Made by a program: the position numbers and the translations under genes. The notes below the pieces were generated by a model, which did not search any database, was not told where the DNA came from, and worked only from the letters and a program-made list of their open reading frames with translations. Source: Gallionella sp. (GTDB lineage Bacteria; Pseudomonadota; Gammaproteobacteria; Burkholderiales; Gallionellaceae). From it: a stretch of DNA of 45,569 nucleotides. The stretch's first letter is position 1; each line of letters starts with the position of its first letter. The DNA lies in NCBI GenBank assembly GCA_025350705.1, contig JANXXH010000084.1:1-45569 (forward strand), given 5' to 3'. Shown here piece by piece: positions 24,754 to 33,764 of the stretch.

Positions 24754-25713
24754 TCACTCGTCCAACCCCAATAGCGCGGCGACAAAATCTTCTGCGACAA
24801 AGGGGCGCAGATCATCCAGCCTCTCGCCTACTCCGATAAAGCGTATCGGAACCGGATGCGATTTGGCTATCGCGGCGATCACACCGCCCTTGGCGGTGCC
24901 GTCCAGTTTGGTCAATATCAGTCCGGTGACGCCGAGCGCTGCATCGAAGGCTTTGACTTGACTCAGTGCATTCTGTCCGGTGTTGGCATCCAGCACCAGC
25001 AACACCTCGTGTGGTGCGTCGGGCAAGACTTTAGTGATGACACGCTTCACTTTTTTGATCTCTTCCATCAAATTCGCCTGAGTGGTCAGTCGCCCGGCGG
25101 TATCGGCCAGCACCACATCGATCTTGCGTGCGTGGGCGGCTTGCACCGCGTCATAAATCACCGCAGCGGCATCCCCGCTTTGCTGCGTGATCACCGAGAT
25201 GCTGTTGCGCACTCCCCATGCCATCAGTTGTTCGCGTGCCGCTGCGCGGAAGGTGTCGCCTGCCGCGAGCAATACCGACAAACCCTGATCTTGCAAATGT
25301 TTCGCCAGCTTGCCTATCGAGGTGGTCTTGCCCACACCGTTCACGCCCACGATCATGATGACGAAAGGTTTATGGGCATCGACCTGCAGTGGCTGCGCCA
25401 GCGGCTTGAGTAGTTTGAGCAGGCAATGAGAAAGCGCTTCTTTTAGTTGCACAGCTTCGCTCAAATGCTGCTCTTTGACCCGCAGGCGCAAATCGGCAAG
25501 CAGCGCTTGGGTCGTGCTCACGCCGACATCCGAGGTGATCAGGATGGTTTCCAGTTCTTCATAAAGATCGTCGTCGATCTTTCCGCTGCGGCTGAACAAG
25601 TCCGCCATCTGGCTGCCGGTGCGCGCCAATCCCGACTGCAGTTGCTTGACCCAACTGATCTCCGATCTCTTTGTGACGGGCTTGGGTGGCGATTTTTTCA
25701 GGAAGCTGAGCAT
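24754..25713 (-). CDS. ftsY: Signal recognition particle receptor FtsY
   Basis: GTPase that docks the signal recognition particle and ribosome at the membrane. 319 residues; the acidic A domain of E. coli FtsY is absent and only a short basic N-terminus precedes the NG domain, as in many beta-proteobacteria. Motifs: GVNGVGKTTSIGKLA (G1), DTAGRLTTQ (G3), TKLDGTAKGG (G4), FIGVGERLDDLRPF at the end. It is the first gene of ftsY-ftsE-ftsX. Confidence 0.97.
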   Translation of the reverse strand: MLSFLKKSPPKPVTKRSEISWVKQLQSGLARTGSQMADLFSRSGKIDDDLYEELETILITSDVGVSTTQALLADLRLRVKEQHLSEAVQLKEALSHCLLKLLKPLAQPLQVDAHKPFVIMIVGVNGVGKTTSIGKLAKHLQDQGLSVLLAAGDTFRAAAREQLMAWGVRNSISVITQQSGDAAAVIYDAVQAAHARKIDVVLADTAGRLTTQANLMEEIKKVKRVITKVLPDAPHEVLLVLDANTGQNALSQVKAFDAALGVTGLILTKLDGTAKGGVIAAIAKSHPVPIRFIGVGERLDDLRPFVAEDFVAALLGLDE

Positions 25714-25818
25714 GATTAAAGAGTCTGGCTAGTAAGAAGCAAAGTGTCGCATAATATGCGCATATTTTATGCTGAATAATCATTAAAGGGTTAGGGTTAT
25801 GAAAACGGGATCAGGAAT

Positions 25819-27186
25819 ATGAAAACTTATTTATTTTACATCGCATTGTTGCTGGGGTGGATGCAGGGTGCCGCTCAAGCGGAGGTGTTCGAACGCACGC
25901 TGACGAACGGACTGAAAGTCGTCGTCAAGGAAGATCACCGCGCGCCGGTGGTAGTGCAACAAATATGGTACAAGGCGGGCAGTATGGACGAGTTCACCGG
26001 CACTACAGGCATCGCGCACGTGCTGGAGCATATGATGTTCAAGGGCACCAAGGCCGTGCCGGTGGGTGAATTTTCCAAACGCATCGCGGCGGCAGGCGGG
26101 CGCGAGAATGCGTTCACCAGCAGCGACTACACCGCTTATTTTCAGCAACTGCACAAATCCCAATTGCCATTGGCGATGAAACTGGAATCCGACCGGATGC
26201 AGAACCTCGATCTGACCGAGAAGGAATTCGGCAAAGAGATCAAAGTGGTCATGGAAGAGCGGCGCATGCGCACCGACGATGAGCCGCAATCGCTGATGAA
26301 TGAAATCATGAAGGCCGCGATCTATCAGGAACATCCGTATCAACATCCGGTGATCGGCTGGATGAGCGATCTGGAAGTCATGACGGTAAACGATGCCAGG
26401 GTTTGGTATAACCGCTGGTACGCGCCGAACAACGCCACATTGGTCATCGCCGGTGATGTCAAGCCCGACGAAGTGTTCGCTCTGGCGCAACGCCACTACG
26501 GTGCCATCCCCCGGCATAAGTTACCGGCACGACGCAACTATACCGAACCACAGCAAGCGGGTATCAAGCGCCTGATCGTGAAAGCACCCGCCGAGTTGCC
26601 GCAACTGGTGATGGCTTACCACGCGCCGACGATCAAGAATCCCGAGCAGGATTGGAAACCTTACGCACTGGAGATGCTGGCCGGTGTGCTGGACGGCAAC
26701 GATTCGGCGCGTCTGAACAAACATCTGGTGCGCGATCAACAGATCGCCAGCGCGGCGGGGGCGGGCTATGACTCGACCGCGCGCGGCCCGAGCCTGTTCA
26801 TGCTGGAGGCCACGCCGAGCACAGGCAAGACGGTGCAGGATGTGGAAGCCGCATTGCGCGGGGAGATCGCGCTATTGGTTAAAGATGGGGTGAACGAGGA
26901 TGAGTTGAAACGCGTCAAGGCACAGGTAACGGCATCCGAGATATTCAAGCGCGATTCGCTGTTCTATCAGGCGATGCAGATCGGGGAGATGGAGAGCATA
27001 GGCTTGGGATACAAAGCGATTCCGGTGACACTGAAAAAACTTCAGGCGGTGACGGCAGAGCAAGTGCAGCAAGTCGCCAAGGAATTTTTGCAGGACGACA
27101 ACCTGACGGTCGCGGTGCTCGATCCGCAGCCGCTTTCCGGCAAACCGAAACATAAGACTGAGGGAGTATCGTCACATGTTCGCTAA
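25819..27186 (+). CDS. M16 family zinc metallopeptidase, catalytic member of a pair
   Basis: Exported insulinase-family peptidase, 455 residues. Signal peptide to about residue 21 (GAAQA). The inverted zinc motif HVLEH is at 67-71 with the distal Glu in the MEERRMRTDDEP region (about 145), so it should be active. Middle domain features VIAGDVKPDEVFALAQRHYG are typical. It overlaps the next M16 gene by 11 nt; two-gene sets of this kind pair an active subunit with one lacking the zinc motif. The peptide substrate is unknown. Confidence 0.94.
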   Translation: MKTYLFYIALLLGWMQGAAQAEVFERTLTNGLKVVVKEDHRAPVVVQQIWYKAGSMDEFTGTTGIAHVLEHMMFKGTKAVPVGEFSKRIAAAGGRENAFTSSDYTAYFQQLHKSQLPLAMKLESDRMQNLDLTEKEFGKEIKVVMEERRMRTDDEPQSLMNEIMKAAIYQEHPYQHPVIGWMSDLEVMTVNDARVWYNRWYAPNNATLVIAGDVKPDEVFALAQRHYGAIPRHKLPARRNYTEPQQAGIKRLIVKAPAELPQLVMAYHAPTIKNPEQDWKPYALEMLAGVLDGNDSARLNKHLVRDQQIASAAGAGYDSTARGPSLFMLEATPSTGKTVQDVEAALRGEIALLVKDGVNEDELKRVKAQVTASEIFKRDSLFYQAMQIGEMESIGLGYKAIPVTLKKLQAVTAEQVQQVAKEFLQDDNLTVAVLDPQPLSGKPKHKTEGVSSHVR

Positions 27187-28507
27187 AACAAAAACATTCA
27201 AGGCGATTTGCGTCGCAGCTTTGTGCTGCATATCGGCCATTGCTTACGCCACTCCAAAAATACAGCACTGGCAGAGTGCCAGCGGCGCGAAAGTGTTGTT
27301 CGTGGAAGATCATGACATTCCGATGCTGGATGTGGCGGTGAGCGTTCCGGCGGGCAGCAGCTTCGATACCGCAGAAAAATCCGGCGTGGCGGGATTGACC
27401 CATGGCATGCTGGATTCGGGTGCGGATGGTTTGAGCGAGGACGACATTTCACGCGGCATTGCAGACATCGGCGCGCAATTCGGCGGGAGCTTCGACTATG
27501 ACCGTTCCAGTGTGAGCCTGCGCACTTTGAGTAACGCGGCAGAGCGAGACAAGGCATTGGACATCATGGCTCGCGTGTTGCAACACCCGATGTTTCCGGA
27601 ATCAATTCTGGCGCGAGAAAAAGTGCGGTTGATCGCCGCGCTGAAAGAATCCGACACCAAGCCTGAAAGCATCTCCGAGAGGGCTTTTCAAAAAGCGGTG
27701 TTCGGCACGCATCCTTATGCGTTGCGCAGCTCGGGCGAGGTCGAGACCGTGGAAAAAATCACCGTGCAAGATTTGAAGGATTTTTACCGTGCGCATTACC
27801 AGCCCGGCAAAGCGGTGGTTGCCATTATGGGTGATGCGACGCGTGCCCAGGCGGAAGCCATCGCGCAACAGCTCACCGCACAATTGCCGTCATCTGCCGC
27901 GCCATCCGCATTGCCCAAGGTCGTGATGAAGATCGCCGCGAGCGAGCAGCGTATCCCTCATCCTGCCACGCAAAGCCACATACTGATCGGTGCGCCGGGC
28001 ATGGCACGGGGCGATCCGGATTTTTTCCCGTTGTATGTCGGCAATTACACCTTGGGCGGCGGCGGCTTCGTGTCGCGCCTGATGGAGGAGGTACGCGAGA
28101 AGAAGGGTCTGGCTTATAGCGTCTATAGCTACTTCATGCCGCTGAAACAACCGGGCGCATTCCAGATCGGCCTGCAAACCAAAAAGGAACAGGCCGAAGA
28201 GGCGTTGCAAATAGCGCGCAAAACGCTGGCGGATTTCATCGCCCAAGGACCGACCGAAAAAGAATTGCAGGCCGCCAAGCAGAATATCATCGGCGGATTC
28301 CCGCTGCGCATCGACAGCAACCGCAAGATACTCGACTATCTGAGCATCATCGGTTTCTACGATCTGCCGCTGACTTATCTGGACGACTTCACGCGCAACA
28401 TCGACAAGGTAACCACGGCGCAGATCCGCGAAGCATTCGCGCGCCACATCGATCCCAATGCGATGGCGACGGTGATCGTGGGGGCACCCGAGGGGGCGGC
28501 GAAATAA
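27176..28507 (+). CDS. M16 family peptidase-like protein without zinc motif
   Basis: Second M16 protein, 443 residues, with a signal peptide (about 1-24, ending AIAYA). At the place of HxxEH it reads GLTHGMLDSGADG, so the zinc ligands are gone and it is likely the non-catalytic partner of the preceding gene, as in known heterodimeric M16B pairs. Other family features are kept (LRSSGEVETVEKITVQDLKD, LGGGGFVSRLMEEVREKKGL). The ATG at 27176 overlaps the upstream stop. Confidence 0.92.
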   Translation: MFAKTKTFKAICVAALCCISAIAYATPKIQHWQSASGAKVLFVEDHDIPMLDVAVSVPAGSSFDTAEKSGVAGLTHGMLDSGADGLSEDDISRGIADIGAQFGGSFDYDRSSVSLRTLSNAAERDKALDIMARVLQHPMFPESILAREKVRLIAALKESDTKPESISERAFQKAVFGTHPYALRSSGEVETVEKITVQDLKDFYRAHYQPGKAVVAIMGDATRAQAEAIAQQLTAQLPSSAAPSALPKVVMKIAASEQRIPHPATQSHILIGAPGMARGDPDFFPLYVGNYTLGGGGFVSRLMEEVREKKGLAYSVYSYFMPLKQPGAFQIGLQTKKEQAEEALQIARKTLADFIAQGPTEKELQAAKQNIIGGFPLRIDSNRKILDYLSIIGFYDLPLTYLDDFTRNIDKVTTAQIREAFARHIDPNAMATVIVGAPEGAAK

Positions 28508-28518
28508 ACAAGGCCAAA

Positions 28519-29082
28519 ATTAACAAGGTCAGAATAATCGGCGGCGAGTTGCGCAGCCGCATGATCAGCTTCCCCGATGCGGAAGGGCTGCGACCTACCC
28601 CGGATCGAGTGCGCGAGACCTTGTTCAACTGGCTGGGGCAGACATTGTACGGTCGCACCTGCCTCGATCTGTTCGCCGGGAGCGGCGCGTTGGGCTTCGA
28701 AGCTGCCTCGCGAGGTGCCGAACGCGTGGTGATGGTGGAAATGAACCGCACAGTGCTGCGCGCCTTGCAGGACAACATCAATAAACTGGGATGTGTGAAT
28801 GTGTCCGTACTGGGGCAGGATGGGCTAGAATTCGTTTTGCGTGATGCGCAAAAATATGACGTGATTTTTTTAGACCCGCCGTTTCAGTACAATTCTTTGG
28901 GCGACTATCTGCCCAAGCTGCTGGAAATCTTGCCGCAACACCTGAATAGGAACGGCATGGTGTATGTCGAGACCGGTGAAGCGATAGATGTACCGCCAAC
29001 ATGGCAGGTGCTTAAATCAGGCAAGGCGGGGCAGGTGTATTATCAGTTACTGGCAGTTACGCAAATTCAATTAGCGGGATAG
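28519..29082 (+). CDS. rsmD: 16S rRNA (guanine966-N2)-methyltransferase RsmD, non-canonical start
   Basis: Methylates G966 of 16S rRNA. Motifs: LRPTPDRVRETLFNWL, the SAM-binding LDLFAGSGALGFEA and the catalytic FLDPPF. Homologues begin with a basic segment then R-I-I-G-G-x-x-R; here the codons for NKVRIIGGELRSR lie upstream of the first ordinary start (TTG at 28549), and no ATG, GTG or TTG occurs in frame between there and the 3' part of the M16 gene that I checked (to 28447). I therefore propose ATT at 28519, which has AAGG 5 nt upstream; ATA at 28504 is another option. It starts 11 nt after the M16 stop. Product identity is sure, the start is not. Confidence 0.9.
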   Translation: MNKVRIIGGELRSRMISFPDAEGLRPTPDRVRETLFNWLGQTLYGRTCLDLFAGSGALGFEAASRGAERVVMVEMNRTVLRALQDNINKLGCVNVSVLGQDGLEFVLRDAQKYDVIFLDPPFQYNSLGDYLPKLLEILPQHLNRNGMVYVETGEAIDVPPTWQVLKSGKAGQVYYQLLAVTQIQLAG

Positions 29083-29113
29083 CAGGATGAACACGGCGAT
29101 ACGAAGTATTTGG

Positions 29114-29172
29114 GGCGGGCAATCCTGCTGCCCCGCGCTCCCGCACCGGAGGGCTGCGCTCCACCGTGTTAC
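29114..29172 (-). repeat. Partial intergenic copy (C) of the queE/ispE palindromic element
   Basis: In the 198-bp gap between rsmD and coaD. The plus strand reads CTCCCGCACCGGAGGGCTGC and then a CACCGTGTTA end, matching the complement of both the queE copy (CTCCCGCACCAGAGGG...CCACCGT) and the ispE copy (TCCCGCACTGG...CACCGTGTCA). The other half of the element, with the ACGTGTCG end, is not recognisable. The rest of the gap shows no gene. Confidence 0.65.
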
Positions 29173-29226
29173 GCGGGCACCGCAAGGAGCCGCGTAGCGA
29201 ATGACGAGGCATATCAAGATGGATAG

Positions 29227-29766
<540 letters not shown>

Positions 29767-29785
29767 ATTGTCTTTATCGTATTGA

Positions 29786-30064
<279 letters not shown>

Positions 30065-30080
30065 CCTCATCCAAAAATTT

Positions 30081-30140
30081 TGTAGGAGCGGGTCATGCCC
30101 GCGATTGTTTTATTGTTCGCGGGCATGGCCCGCTCCTACA
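30081..30140. repeat. REP-like inverted pair after the ferredoxin gene
   Basis: Two 24-bp arms (30081-30104 and 30117-30140) in opposite orientation, complementary at 23 of 24 positions with a 12-bp spacer. Each begins TGTAGGAGCGGG and ends CATGCCCGCGA, itself a small palindrome. This matches the TGTAGGAGCG class of REP sequences known mainly from Pseudomonas, mobilised in trans by RAYT transposases. Sits between convergent genes, where it could also act as a terminator. Confidence 0.9.
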
Positions 30141-30151
30141 CACAACTTCGG

Positions 30152-30994
30152 CTAGCGCCCCTTCCAGATTCCCTTGATCGCCTCCGCATCGCGACTCGCG
30201 CCCAGCGCGGGCAAGCCATAGAAGTCGAGCAGCATGCGCAGCACGCTGTAGTGATCGATGTGCTGCGAACTGGTACCTGCCACCACCATCGGCCCCGCCA
30301 ATATCGTGACGATGCGATTATCTCCGCGAAAGTCGTCCTCATCCCAAGTGAGTATCAACAAACTGTTGTGCTTGTATGCCCAAGCGACATACGGATCGAT
30401 ATGCGTCTTCAGCCACTGATCCGCTGTCTCGAAACTGCCGTCGTGCATGTCGTCGTCCTGGTCAGGGACAACAAAAGAAACCGTCGGCAGTCTGGAATAA
30501 TCCTGCGGAAAATCGGCAAAGCGCCGGTTGATCCCGGCAGGCAAGCGCGCGCCTTGCCAATTCGCCGCAGGGTTGTGCTTGCGTTGATAATCGCCGGACG
30601 AACAGATCAAATCGCCGGTTGCGGGCAATGATTCTGAAAAAGTAGCGAAACTGAACCCGCCATCCTGCAAGCTCGAAGCAAGATTGTCGTTATTAAAAGT
30701 ATGCGGACAGGAATCGTTGGTGATGCCCTGCGTGGAGCCGGAGAATAACGCCAGATAGTTGGGCTGGCTGGGATGCGTGACTCCATGCGATTCGGTGAAC
30801 AGCACCCCGCGCTTCGCCAGAGCATGGATGTACGAAGCGCTGTTGCGCTTATCCATGATCTGCGCGTAACCATGATTTTCCTCGATGACGATCACGACAT
30901 GGTCGGGGCGCGGCAATACCTCGGCGTATACAGCAGATGCCAGAGTTAAAGCGAGCAGGGTGGTGACGAATAAGTGGCGCATGATGATTTTCAT
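30152..30994 (-). CDS. Exported phosphoesterase (acid phosphatase / phospholipase C superfamily)
   Basis: Secreted enzyme of the PF04185 phosphoesterase type, about 280 residues from the ATG at 30994 (MKIIMRHLFVTTLLALTLAS signal peptide); 30982 is another possible start, and the frame is open to 31045. Motifs: HVVIVIEENHGYAQIM near the N-terminus, ESHGVTHPSQPNYLALFSGS, PDQDDDMHDG and LILTWDEDD, giving the acidic metal ligands expected. Substrate unknown; a phosphate-scavenging phosphatase is plausible. The gene stands alone between repeats. The gap 30995-31185 holds no gene; it contains GTTCGACAAGCTCA and ACGAACGG, fragments of a repeat common between genes. Confidence 0.85.
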   Translation of the reverse strand: MKIIMRHLFVTTLLALTLASAVYAEVLPRPDHVVIVIEENHGYAQIMDKRNSASYIHALAKRGVLFTESHGVTHPSQPNYLALFSGSTQGITNDSCPHTFNNDNLASSLQDGGFSFATFSESLPATGDLICSSGDYQRKHNPAANWQGARLPAGINRRFADFPQDYSRLPTVSFVVPDQDDDMHDGSFETADQWLKTHIDPYVAWAYKHNSLLILTWDEDDFRGDNRIVTILAGPMVVAGTSSQHIDHYSVLRMLLDFYGLPALGASRDAEAIKGIWKGR

Positions 30995-31185
30995 TAGGTA
31001 CGTAAAATCACCGTTCGCCCTGATAAACAGCGACTTTGCTGTCATAGTGTGGCAGCTTAGTCGAATGGCTATGTCGAAGGGCTTGTCTTGCTATAGCGAA
31101 GACTGTGGTTCGACAAGCTCACACCCACAGGGTGCAAGTACCTCTGCGAGGCCACGAACGGTTCGTAGGAGTGTCCGAAAAACGA

Positions 31186-31356
31186 CTACTTCTCAGCCTC
31201 TTCAGCTTTTTTCTTTGTTTCATCGGCGTTTTGTTGCACGATCTGATCTACGCCCTTGGCTTTTTCAAGCACTGCGCGTTGCGGCGCGGCGATCTTTGGA
31301 GTGGAGTTATCGCAGGCAGCAAATAGCAGGGTTATGGCGAGCAAGATGTATTTCAT
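31186..31356 (-). CDS. Small lipoprotein (56 aa)
   Basis: Start at 31356 is fixed by GGAGG 5 nt upstream. Lipoprotein signal with lipobox LLFAAC (Cys15), then a short charged helical tail ending in KKKAEEAEK. No known family; entericidin-like or small outer-membrane lipoproteins are comparable in size only. It lies 98 nt downstream of mutM on the same strand. Confidence 0.7.
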   Translation of the reverse strand: MKYILLAITLLFAACDNSTPKIAAPQRAVLEKAKGVDQIVQQNADETKKKAEEAEK

Positions 31357-31454
31357 GTTTCCTCCAGTTGAGTAATATTGCAGGAAAAGCACTTACAAAA
31401 ATTCGTCGTTCAGGAAACCGATAAAACCGGTTATCACTCTAGCACAATCAACAA

Positions 31455-32270
31455 TTACTTCTGGCAACTCCCGCAATAAAAACTGGAGCGCTGTCCCTGT
31501 TTGATTTGCTTGACGAGTGCGCCGCAGCGTCGGCATGGTTCGCCTGCCCTGCCGTAGACCCAATAAGTCTGCTGGAAGTAGCCGGGTTGGCCGGAGGTGT
31601 TGACGAAATCGCGCAGCGTGCTGCCGCCGAGCTTGATCGCTTCGGCCAGTGTCGCGCGGATTTCCTCTACCAGTTTTGCGCAGCGTGGCAGGCTGAGTTT
31701 TCCGGCGGCGAGTTGCGGTCTGATTCCGGCGCGGAACAGCGCTTCGTTGGCGTAGATGTTGCCCACGCCGACCACGACGCGGTTGTCCATGATGCATTGC
31801 TTGATGCTGACCTTGCGCTTGCGCGTGGCATGGTAAAGATAGCGCGCATCGAATTCGTTTTCCAAAGGTTCGGGGCCGAGCGAGGCAAGCAACGGGTGGG
31901 TATGCACATCGCCGCTATGCCACAGCACCGCACCGAAACGGCGCGGGTCGCGCAGGCGCATCAGTGTGCCGTTGCTCAAAATCAAATCGAAGTGGTCGTG
32001 TTTCTCCGCTGGTGTATCGGCGGGCAGGATGCGCAGGCTGCCGGACATGCCGAGGTGCAGGATCAAGGTGCCGCTGCCGCAATCCATCAGCAGGTATTTT
32101 GCGCGGCGCTTGAGCGAGAGGATGGTCTGCCCGCGCAACAGCTTCGGCATGTTTTTCGGGATCGGCCAGCGCAGGCTGCCGTTGCGGATGATGACATCCT
32201 TGATGACGAGTCCGGTGAGATGTGCATCCAGCCCGCGACGTGTGATCTCTACTTCGGGGAGTTCAGGCAC
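31455..32270 (-). CDS. mutM: Formamidopyrimidine-DNA glycosylase MutM (Fpg)
   Basis: Removes oxidised purines such as 8-oxoguanine. 271 residues. Starts with MPELPEVE, whose Pro after Met is the catalytic nucleophile; a conserved Lys lies in LKRRAKYLL, the H2TH region in NIYANEALFRAGI, and the C-terminal zinc finger has CRRCG and CGSCQ. It overlaps the gene before it by 8 nt, so it is likely co-transcribed with the ABC system. Confidence 0.97.
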   Translation of the reverse strand: MPELPEVEITRRGLDAHLTGLVIKDVIIRNGSLRWPIPKNMPKLLRGQTILSLKRRAKYLLMDCGSGTLILHLGMSGSLRILPADTPAEKHDHFDLILSNGTLMRLRDPRRFGAVLWHSGDVHTHPLLASLGPEPLENEFDARYLYHATRKRKVSIKQCIMDNRVVVGVGNIYANEALFRAGIRPQLAAGKLSLPRCAKLVEEIRATLAEAIKLGGSTLRDFVNTSGQPGYFQQTYWVYGRAGEPCRRCGALVKQIKQGQRSSFYCGSCQK

Positions 32271-33642
32271 GCCGTTTTCGCCAGATGTATATTCCTGCCC
32301 CGGCGAGCAGCAGCGGCAAGAACAGCAGGAAGATGCCGCTGATGATCTCGAGTTGCAGTTTGCTTAACACCAGGCTGCTGTCTTTTGCGGCGCGCGGTTG
32401 CAGGTTGATGAAGCGTTCTTCGCTGGCGAGCCAGTTCACCATATTTAAACCCAGGTCGATGTTGCCGCCGTTGCCTGCATAGCTGTTGGCGAGGAATGCG
32501 CCGTTGCCGACGACCACGATGCGCTGATCGCGGTCATTGATGCGGCGTTGCAGCGCCATCGCGATGACGGCGGGGCCGGGAGTGTCGTGTTGTTTATCGA
32601 AGCGCGGTTTGTCCCCGGGTTTGTCGTTTGGCTTGCTGCGGCTCACCCAGCCGCGCGCGGCGACTTCCACCAGCACGTTGTGCTGCCAGTTTTTACTGTC
32701 ATCAGAAACCAGCGGATTTTCATTCCAGATCAGCGGGCGCGCGGATGGGAAGGCTGTGATCAGATTGAAGTTGCGTGTGATCGTGTGCGGCGGATAGGTC
32801 GCACCCAGCGACCAGGTGGCGGGAGCGTTCATCCCGCTGGCAGCCGGATCGATCACGATGCCGGGCGGCAGCAGCAGGTCGAGTTTTTCGGCGAGGCGTT
32901 CCAGACCGTGCAGCGGCTCGGCGTCCACCAGCCACAGCAGGTTGCCACCGCGCTCCACATAGCGCAGCAGCTTGTCCACTTCACCGCGCATCAGATCGAG
33001 TTGCGGCTGGGTGACCACCAGCACGCTGACGTTGCCGGGGACTTCCTGCGCCAGCGCCAGATTCAGGCTGCTGATGTGAAATCCGTTCTGCTTGAGCTTG
33101 GCACCAAACAGTGCGCCGAGGTCATAGTTGGCGATGCCGTCCAGCTTGCGTTCGCCGTGCCCGTCCAGATACATCACGGTCTGGTCGCGGGTGTGCGCGA
33201 GGCGCAGCAGCGTGCTGGTGAGGATGGGCTCGTTGATCTTGGTCAGGTGTTCGCTGCGCCCGCCAAACTCGACCACCATTTCGCCATTGAAACGGATCTG
33301 CGCCGCGCGGGCTTTTTCCTCGTCCTTGGACGGATCGATGAACACCAGATTGAAGTCGGACTTGTAGCGCTGATAGAGCGACAGGAAATCGCGAATGATC
33401 TTGCGGATGTCGCCCAGTCGCTCGTCCTGTTCGGTCGCATACACGGTGATATTCACCGGGCCGTCCAGTTGCTTGAGCACCTCGATGCTGCCGGGCTCAA
33501 GACTGTTGATGGTGTTGTAGGTGACATCGCGCTGCACGTGATAGCGCGACGCAAGATAACCCAGGCCGCTTGCGACGCCGATCAGGATCAGCACGAACAG
33601 CAGATTTCTGAGAGTGTGGGTCTTGAATAATTTACGCAGCAT
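32263..33642 (-). CDS. GldG-like ABC-type exporter auxiliary protein
   Basis: 459 residues from the ATG at 33642 (MLRKLFKTHTLRN); the frame continues upstream through a repeat, which is unlikely to be coding. One N-terminal membrane helix (about 12-32), a long extracytoplasmic domain with the GldG pattern (NITVYATEQDERLGDIRKII, DLVFIDPSKDE-like, VMYLDGHGERKLD, LLWLVDAEP) and a C-terminal membrane helix (about 430-452). It belongs with the permease and ATPase genes upstream, resembling the GldA-GldF-GldG set of Bacteroidetes gliding. Its cargo in proteobacteria is unknown. Confidence 0.85.
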   Translation of the reverse strand: MLRKLFKTHTLRNLLFVLILIGVASGLGYLASRYHVQRDVTYNTINSLEPGSIEVLKQLDGPVNITVYATEQDERLGDIRKIIRDFLSLYQRYKSDFNLVFIDPSKDEEKARAAQIRFNGEMVVEFGGRSEHLTKINEPILTSTLLRLAHTRDQTVMYLDGHGERKLDGIANYDLGALFGAKLKQNGFHISSLNLALAQEVPGNVSVLVVTQPQLDLMRGEVDKLLRYVERGGNLLWLVDAEPLHGLERLAEKLDLLLPPGIVIDPAASGMNAPATWSLGATYPPHTITRNFNLITAFPSARPLIWNENPLVSDDSKNWQHNVLVEVAARGWVSRSKPNDKPGDKPRFDKQHDTPGPAVIAMALQRRINDRDQRIVVVGNGAFLANSYAGNGGNIDLGLNMVNWLASEERFINLQPRAAKDSSLVLSKLQLEIISGIFLLFLPLLLAGAGIYIWRKRRA

Positions 33643-33678
33643 GGTTAATGTGAAAATCGCGTAGCGGTTCGTTTGCTT

Positions 33679-33764
33679 CCTCTCCCGCTTGCGGGAGAGG
33701 ATTGAGGAAAGGGGACGGGCATGGGACACTCATCATCAGTGGATAGTTATTTGCCATGCCCGTC
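33679..33764. repeat. Two inverted repeats in the gap between ABC permease and GldG-like genes
   Basis: A perfect palindrome CCTCTCCCGC-TT-GCGGGAGAGG (33679-33700), of the kind widely scattered between proteobacterial genes, is followed by an 11-bp inverted pair GACGGGCATGG (33714-33724) and CCATGCCCGTC (33754-33764), the second arm overlapping the permease stop codon. They break an otherwise tight operon, so they may reduce downstream expression or protect mRNA ends. Confidence 0.8.

Noticed and set aside
31046-31185. Possible small gene between the phosphoesterase and the small lipoprotein
   Set aside because: Only fragments of a common intergenic repeat (GTTCGACAAGCTC, ACGAACGG) are visible; no start with a ribosome site.
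31506-32342. 278-codon plus-strand ORF opposite mutM
   Set aside because: mutM is unambiguous (MPELPEVE, zinc finger); the opposite frame is a G+C-driven shadow.
32548-33630. 360-codon plus-strand ORF opposite the GldG-like gene
   Set aside because: Antisense frame rich in His, Gln and Arg with no domain pattern; the minus-strand gene has clear family features.
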